NCBI RefSeq assembly: GCF_905147045.1
Contig: NC_065917.1
Coordinates: forward strand, 3,426,501 to 3,490,500
Direction of reading: 5' to 3'
Length of the DNA stretch: 64,000 nt
DNA from: Nymphalis io
Taxonomy: Eukaryota > Arthropoda > Insecta > Lepidoptera > Nymphalidae
The notes under the pieces are model-generated. The model made no database searches. It was not told where the DNA came from and was given only the letters and a program-made list of their open reading frames with translations. Both the position numbers and the translations under genes were made by a program. This document shows, piece after piece, positions 58,201 to 64,000 of this stretch (the first letter of the stretch is position 1; each line of letters starts with the position of its first letter).

Positions 58201-59200
58201 AAGTCGACATTTGAACAGTTTCTTGGTGCTGATATTGTTTAAAGATCGTTTTAAAGGGAGGTTAGATAAAAGAGAATCTTAAACATAATCAAGTCTATAA
58301 TTTAAATGATTTGTACATACATGCACATATCATTGTTAAAAAATGCTAAACGTTATCAGAAAAGGCAATTTGTAACTGAAAAATGTCGTATGTTACTGTT
58401 TTTTTTTTTTTTTTGTTAAAACGAATTATGGTAACACATGATAAAGGTGAAATTTCTTTGGCCAGTAACTGTTAAACTTCATCAAATCGCATCGATCGAT
58501 TCTATTTGTTTGCTATCTCTTTCTCCGTCACTTACACGCATATATTCCATCTCATCTCGTCTTTGATTGACGTGACCTTGTAATTTCAGTCATTGGCTAA
58601 AGAACTGTCATATTTAAAAATGGAACGTTTCTAATGCGTGTGATTCGATGTTTAAATTTATGTAATAAATTTGGAAACGATATCGCTATAAGAATATATA
58701 TGTATGTTGTATATTGGTTTATCAACGTTATTTTATCTTATTGTCCTAGACGCGTCATTAATTGGTTATTGAATAATGTTTTTATATATATATGTATAAA
58801 CTAGTCTAAATTATGTTCTTGCGAAGCTGTTAAGGTGTGCTGGTTATAATAAACAGTTTTTTTTTTCTTAATTTTGTTTTTTTTATTCCCATTTTTGAAT
58901 TAACAAACTCGTATTTTACTGGGCGATTGGCCGTCTGGGTGGGTACCACCTTATTCTACTGCTAAATAGCATTGTTTAGAAGGAAAGAACTTTGTAGTTC
59001 CCAAGGACGAAAGAAGTGTTTCTTACTTACTTAAAATTAATATTTATAGCTAACAATATATATGTATTTTTAAATAGAATACATTAATTAATAATGAATT
59101 ATTTGACAACTTTTAAGAGAAATCCACTCATATCTTACAACCCTCCCCCTTTCTCCCTTCTACGCCACAAAATTTAGTACCTAGGTCTTATATCCGGTAA
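55265..59200. other. Long AT-rich stretch with very few repeats
   Basis: Nearly 4 kb with only two short family D remnants (56567-56650 and 58920-59005). Many T-runs and no open frame with coding character. It could be intergenic or a long 3' UTR; an AATAAA lies near 58848. Confidence 0.3.
56567..56650 (+). mobile_element. Family D SINE fragment
   Basis: AGTCAGTGTAACTACAGGCACA followed by GTAAGATGGTTAATATTTCT. Confidence 0.4.
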
Positions 59201-59345
59201 CTATATAAAAGAAAGATCCGGCTCGCAGAGGACCATTTTTGCCTAAGCTAATGACTGATTATTCTAGAAAGGTTTATTTTTCCTTACGGATGGTGGCATT
59301 GAGTACGAGGCGTAATTCAAGAACGATCATATAAAATTCGAAATG
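59201..59345. repeat. Low-copy repeat shared with 53.9 kb
   Basis: ATCCGGCTCGCAGAGGACCA and GAGTACGAGGCGTAATTCAA correspond to 53.89-53.99 kb. Confidence 0.35.
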
Positions 59346-59403
59346 ACGTAAGTGACGTAAAAAATGAAAGGCAGAACTTCAAGGGATCGTAACATAAAAA
59401 CGA

Positions 59404-59409
59404 TTTATT
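59404..59409 (-). terminator. Poly(A) signal of the unrecognised gene
   Basis: AATAAA on the minus strand lies about 50 bases past the stop at 59461, supporting the terminal-exon call. Confidence 0.45.
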
Positions 59410-59460
59410 ATTGTAATACAATTACGATTAGTTAAATATACGGACACAAGTGTGGGGTAT

Positions 59461-62443
59461 TTAATATTTACAGTCGTCGTCATCATCACACTGCGTTGTC
59501 TCTTGATAATTCCTCTTCGTGTACTTTGTAACTTTTGGTAATTTTGTTGATCCTAAAAAATTAAAATTCGTTAATTTATCAAAACATTATGAGGTCCTCC
59601 TGACCGATTTCGGCCACGGCGACCAATCTCAAGAGGGATTAGACAACTGCGAAGGAGATATTATAGTGCATAAGTGTGTGCGCAAACACAGGTGCACTCT
59701 CTATTCCTTAACTCTCATAATCCGATTGGAGGGCAATCCGATAGATCGGAAAGAGGTCAGGCGTAGGACCAACGGCTTTACGTGCTTTTCGAGGCACGGG
59801 ATTGTACACACTTCCAACTTCCAGACCCCGGGCTGCTACTGAGAATTTTCTGAAAGAAAAATCCAATAACATTGGCCCGACCTGGGAATTGAACCCAGGC
59901 CTTCGGGATTAGCGGCCTTATATCCAGCCACTAGACCAACGAGGCAGTCAAATCATTATATTTAGCATTATAGCTTATATCGATGAAGGTGTAAAAGTAA
60001 ATAAACATCTTTGACCTTCAATTGACATGACATTCGACGAAAACTAAAGTAGTCTATGGTATTCATTATGGATTCGTGAAAAACTGGCCTTTTGGATCTC
60101 GCAAAAGATTTAACACAGTTACATTCGCATTTATAATATTAGTATACGTATATCATAATCCTAACTAATATTAAAAATGCGAATGTGAGTTTGTTTGTTT
60201 GTTACTAAATCGATTTTAAAAATTCTTTCACCTATACACAGCTACATTATCAGCGGATAACGTAGGCTATATTTTGTCCCCGTCATCGGGAACGGGAACT
60301 AAGCGGGTGGAACCGCGTGCGAAACGTTAGTAGATAATATAGTATTCTAAGAAATTACCATCGGATGTGGAAACCTTGACGCACGGTGGTCGGAAAATAC
60401 GCGCTTGTCGCAACAAGCTGCTCGTGTTACTTATGTCCAATCGCCAATTGTTGAACAACTCCCGGATACCCTGTTTTAAGTTGACAAATGTGTGTTTTCT
60501 CTCTGGAAATAAAGTCATATTACTGTTTGGTCGACTTTGCTGTGTCCTTAATTCAGCTGTACTCTGTCCGCCGGGCTTTTGTGGTCGGCCCCCTTGATGT
60601 TACTTTGTTTTGAACTATATTAAATTTCAAAGGTTTTTATTAACACCTAAATAATTTGAATTAAGCAGCTGCCTGTGGCCACGGACACTGCAGTGTTCGA
60701 TGTATCCGTACAGTTTTTTAATTTGTATAATCCCGAAACTTAAGAAATAATTATCTAAATATTTTGGTTTGCGGCCCGCGACACCATGACTAACACACGT
60801 TTGTCTCATAAAGAAAGGTTGAGTATACGCATAATAAAATTAGTCACGAGTTACTAGGCAAATACAATTTTTAGGAACAAACGCGACCTATTTTGTGCGT
60901 TCACAGTGAATTCGCGGTGAAAAATTACACACCAAAATGGCCTTATTACCGTAAGTCACTTTCATTTCACGAGTGAGATACGAAGTAAGGCTTAAGGCGG
61001 GCGCAAGGGCGGAGGCGCGCGATAGTCACAGTGACGAGCGCTAAATTGTTAGCAGACGCACTGACACCGAGCGATATGACTGAATTGGTTTGATAACACC
61101 GCCGCATTAGGTCGCTTGTTGCCTTGGCCCGTAATGCGTAGATAGGAACGTTTAAAAACGACGCGCGCTTAATCGCTCGGCCCCGTCGCGTTAGGCCCGC
61201 CTTAGTCACTACAACTGGACGCTAAAGGCGGTTTCATATGTTTGATACTTCGCGCCCTTCGTCGCAACCGCGTTCGGCCGATGCACACGAGTTTTATATC
61301 TGTTATTTTCTTCCCTTACCTTTTATAATAACATTTAATAGAATATTCAAGGGAACGACATCCCATTGAAAGAGTCTCAGTTGTAGATTGCTGATTTGAT
61401 ACAATATGGAATAAATATCGTCTCGGCTGTATGATGATGTGTTTACGTTTATTAGTTGAAAAAATCTAAAAAAAAAAACACGATGAATAAAAAATATTTT
61501 TGTTACTTTTTACTCTGTCTTGGGTGATGTACTTTATGTATTACATACGAATGTTTATTAATTTTAACTTATTATTTTAATTACATTTTTCATTACAATT
61601 TCCGCACCGGTTGCTATCCATGCTTTTTTTCTTTTTCTAAATTATTTTTGTCGCTTTCCGTTAATCACCCTTAGCGTGTAGCGTGAATGAATAAAATTCG
61701 AAAAATCAAAACTTCCATAGATTACACATTGCTTAAAGTCAATATCAGAAAGAAACACAAATATATTGACATAAGTCAGTTAAAAAACACAAAACGTCAA
61801 AAATATTCTGTACCTTAATACGACGGGATCTTTTACAAATAGCCTTTTTGGATTACTTGTGTTAACCTTTATACCAGCCAGCATAGGAGTGATCATATCC
61901 TGACAGTGTACCCATTCTATCCTTTCGTGCAACATATCTTCGTTGTAAATACGTCTGTAGAAAATCTCTAACGGTTTCTTAAATCGGACCCGTTTTGCTT
62001 TATGAAGATGTATCTTTGATCTGTTCGACTTCAACCTTAATACATTACCTGTGACATTTGACAAATTCGCGGTATTGTACGTGTCATCTTTGACAGCTAA
62101 CGTTTTACTTTTTATAGGTCGCAATTTAAATTTTTCGTTAATTTTCTTTGAATCGAAATCCATAACGGGCGTAATCGGTAGGTTTTCATTTTGGATATAT
62201 TCATAATCTTCCAGTGCTGTGTCTTTCACGTCCACAGGGTACAAATCTTTTGTTCTTTTGTTAAGAATATCCTCTTTTATTTTTTGTCTCAAAACATTTA
62301 TTCTTTCTTTCGGTTTTAATGTTGCGGATGTAATTTTAAAACTCGTTTCTCTTACTGACAGAGCTATTGAACATAATTAAAAATAATGTTTTACTTAAAG
62401 TAGGAATGGAGTACTTTTACCTGTGATGAAGCAGGGCGAGACG
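59461..62443 (-). CDS. Unrecognised protein, C-terminal exons (5' end right of window)
   Basis: Four exons in coding order: 62354-61814, 60789-60647, 60502-60359, 59552-59461. Phases agree at every junction (2, 1, 1) and the chain ends in TAA, giving about 305 residues. A 23-base exon at 62443-62421 fits upstream in phase. The first large exon encodes a polar, Lys-rich segment ending in a better-structured part (KKPLEIFYRRIYNEDM, HERIEWVHCQDM). The next two encode GRKPKYLDNYFLSFG, LYGYIEHCSVRGHRQLL and KQGIRELFNNWRLDI, mixed hydrophobic and charged and probably folded. The C-terminus is basic and then acidic with five Asp residues. I recognise no domain. No initiator ATG is visible, so the start lies further right, past the RTE copy. 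Exon borders rest on phase and consensus sites, not on homology. Confidence 0.6.
59593..59947 (-). mobile_element. Family C SINE, full length
   Basis: TCCTCCTGACCGATTTCGGC through ACTAGACCAACGAGGCAGTC, in the last intron of the unrecognised gene. Confidence 0.8.
60080..60150 (-). mobile_element. Helitron-like fragment, short
   Basis: ACTAATATTATAAATGCGAA on the minus strand, 15 bases from a plus-strand copy. Confidence 0.35.
60160..60333 (+). mobile_element. Helitron-like element, near complete
   Basis: Starts CCTAACTAATATTAAAAATG and ends GTGGAACCGCGTGCGAAACG TTAGT, about 175 bases, the usual layout of small lepidopteran non-autonomous Helitrons. It lies 26 bases from the 60502-60359 exon. 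Confidence 0.5.
60995..61202. mobile_element. Possible MITE, 208 bp, GC-rich
   Basis: AGGCGGGC at 60995 and GCCCGCCT at 61195 form 8-bp inverted ends bordered by TA on both sides, and the sequence between is much richer in CpG than its surroundings. It sits in the intron between the first two visible exons of the unrecognised gene. The short inverted ends make this tentative; a CpG island is the alternative. Confidence 0.35.
61203..61779. other. Intronic stretch of the unrecognised gene
   Basis: AT-rich; no repeat or other gene seen. Confidence 0.3.
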
Positions 62444-62799
62444 CTAGAGAAAATATTTACAAAGGAATATTTCACTTATAAATTTGATCATTGAATTACG
62501 GTGTTAAATACATTATTTGTCTTTCTGGCTGACTTTTAGGGCTGGATTTAGAGGGAGGCCCCGGGGCAACAAGTTTTTTTTCAGTCGGGTGTTTTAATAA
62601 TATAATAGATATATTATATTACTATAACTATACTGTATTTTACTACATCTACGTACGTAGTATATTAAAAGTGTTCATTCGTTTAAATTAGGATTTTTTT
62701 TAAATGATGATTTAAGTTAAAATTAAGTTGAAAATGACGCAATAATAATGAGTTTAAGACAATTGTGTGATGTTAATTAGATATAGTCTTCAATTTCCT
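62444..62799. other. AT-rich spacer between unrecognised gene and RTE copy
   Basis: Probably intronic; no exon or repeat recognised. Confidence 0.25.
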
Positions 62800-64000
62800 T
62801 CAATCAATCAAAATCAATCAATCAACAGCCAATCGTTGTCCACTGCTGAACATAGGCCTCTCCCAAGGTGCGCCAAAGCTCCCTGTCCTCCGCCTTCCGC
62901 ATCCAGTTGGTGCCCGCCACCTTCTTAAGGTCGTCGGTCCACCTGGCTGGAGGGCGCCCTACGCTGCGCTTGCCGATTCGCGGTCTCCACTCTAGGACTC
63001 GTCTGCTCCAACGGCCATCGGTCCTACGACATACGTGACCAGCCCACTGCCACTTCAGCCTGCTAATTTTGCAAGCTATGTCGGTGACTCCGGTTCTTTT
63101 CCGGATAATCTCATTTCTGATCTTATCCTTCAAAGATACTCCGAGCATAGCTCGCTCCATAGCACGCTGAGCGACTTTGAATTTGTGGACTAGTCCCGCA
63201 GTTAGTGTCCATGTTTCGGCACCGTATGTCATGGCAGGTAAGACGCATTGGTTGAAGACTTTCGTCTTCAAACATTGCGGTATAGACGACTTGAGGACTT
63301 GACGAAGGTTGCCAAATGCTGCCCATCCCAAGCGAATTCTTCGATCGGCTTCCTTCTCGAAGTTGTTCCTACCGACTTGTATTATCTGTCCTAGGTAGGT
63401 ATATTCACTAACAACTTCGAGAGGTTTCCCCTCGACGTATATCGGTCCCGGCACGACATGCCTATTGAACATGACCTTGGTCTTGTCCAAGTTCATACCG
63501 AGACCGACACACCGGGAAGACTCGCCTAGGCTACGCAGCATTTCGGTGAGTTGTTCCAGCGACTCTGCTATGATGACGATATCGTCGGCAAATCGAAGGT
63601 GTGAGATGTACACGCCGTTTACATTGACTCCATACCTAGTCCAATCCAGCGTTTTGAAAACGTCTTCCAACGCGTTGGTGAACAGTTTCGGGGATATTAC
63701 ATCCCCCTGTCTCACCCCTCTGCGCAGTTGGATCGCCTTCGTCTTACAGTCCTGGATGTGGACAGTCATTGTAGCGGCGTTGTACAGACATCTCAGTACC
63801 TCGATATATCTCCAATCGATATGACATCTCTGCAATGAGTCGAGCACTGCCCAGGTTTCGATGGAGTCGAAGGCTTTCTCGTAGTCCACAAATGCCATAC
63901 ACAGCGGCTGATTGTACTCTTCGGTCTTCTGCACAATCTGCCGAACAGTATGGATGTGGTCCACGGTGCTGTAGCCTGATCGAAAGCCGGCTTGCTCTGG
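62800..64000 (-). mobile_element. RTE-type non-LTR retrotransposon, 3' part (continues past right edge)
   Basis: An intact frame of at least 380 codons on the minus strand ends at 62822 and stays open upstream past 63964 (QAGFRSGYSTV precedes it). It shows reverse-transcriptase motif A (AFVDYEKAFDSI), motif B (RRGVRQGDVISPKLF), the catalytic FADD box (HLRFADDIVIIAES), motif D (LGMNLDKTKVMFN) and the RTE-like C-terminal block (GRPPARWTDDLKK). The element ends in a short tandem tail of TTGATTG units (62801-62826), typical of RTE elements. The RT motifs are unmutated, so the copy is young, although the 5' part is outside the window. It probably lies in an intron or upstream of the unrecognised gene. 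Confidence 0.9.

Noticed and set aside
60367..60597. Plus-strand 76-codon frame
   Set aside because: It lies opposite the 60502-60359 exon, which fits in phase with its neighbours on the minus strand.

Overview
The window looks like nuclear DNA of a butterfly or moth (Lepidoptera, perhaps a nymphalid). It is AT-rich, its genes are split into small exons with GT-AG introns, and it is packed with short tRNA-like SINEs, Helitron-like fragments and RTE/CR1-type LINE remnants. The order is inferred from gene and repeat content; no database was searched.

Four protein genes and one RNA gene can be supported. (1) Minus strand, 0.47-4.52 kb: the cyclin-box part of Cyclin G, seven phase-consistent exons, 3' end beyond the left edge; a CpG-rich exon near 7.63-7.85 kb may be its 5' UTR. 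(2) Minus strand, 31.57-43.04 kb: a 13-exon PHF7/G2E3 (pineapple eye)-type protein of about 817 residues with an extended PHD, a RING/PHD-like domain, a second PHD-like domain, a basic tail and a C-terminal PCNA-binding (PIP-box) motif. (3) In one of its introns, same strand, lies a U2 snRNA gene (40.49-40.68 kb). (4) Divergent from gene 2 across a 1.1 kb shared upstream region is a plus-strand five-exon gene (44.17-51.29 kb) for a 277-residue basic protein with one C2H2 finger split by an intron. (5) Minus strand, 59.46-62.44 kb: the last four or five exons of a gene I do not recognise, entering from the right.

The rest is mostly mobile DNA. I use local family names. Family A: tRNA-like SINE of about 300 bp with a variable short tandem tail. 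Family B: tRNA-like SINE of about 260 bp with a TATTATT tail. Family C: tRNA-like SINE of about 360 bp. Family D: SINE-like, about 300 bp, A-rich 3' end; its sense strand is taken as the one ending in poly(A). Family E: about 185 bp, A-tailed, with 12-14 bp target duplications. There are also CR1-like LINE tails, two RTE-type copies (one 5'-truncated with a clean target duplication, one running off the right edge), a 420 bp MITE with a TAA duplication, a possible second MITE, and Helitron-like pieces. SINEs are densest at 5-24 kb, 29-42 kb and 46-54 kb; 7.9-9.6, 25.8-28.4 and 55.2-58.9 kb are nearly free of them.

The observations most worth following are the PIP box on a PHF7/G2E3-type protein, the U2 gene with a duplicated upstream unit inside that gene's intron, three perfect CRE palindromes spaced exactly 21 bp apart in another of its introns, and the unrecognised gene at 59.5-62.4 kb.
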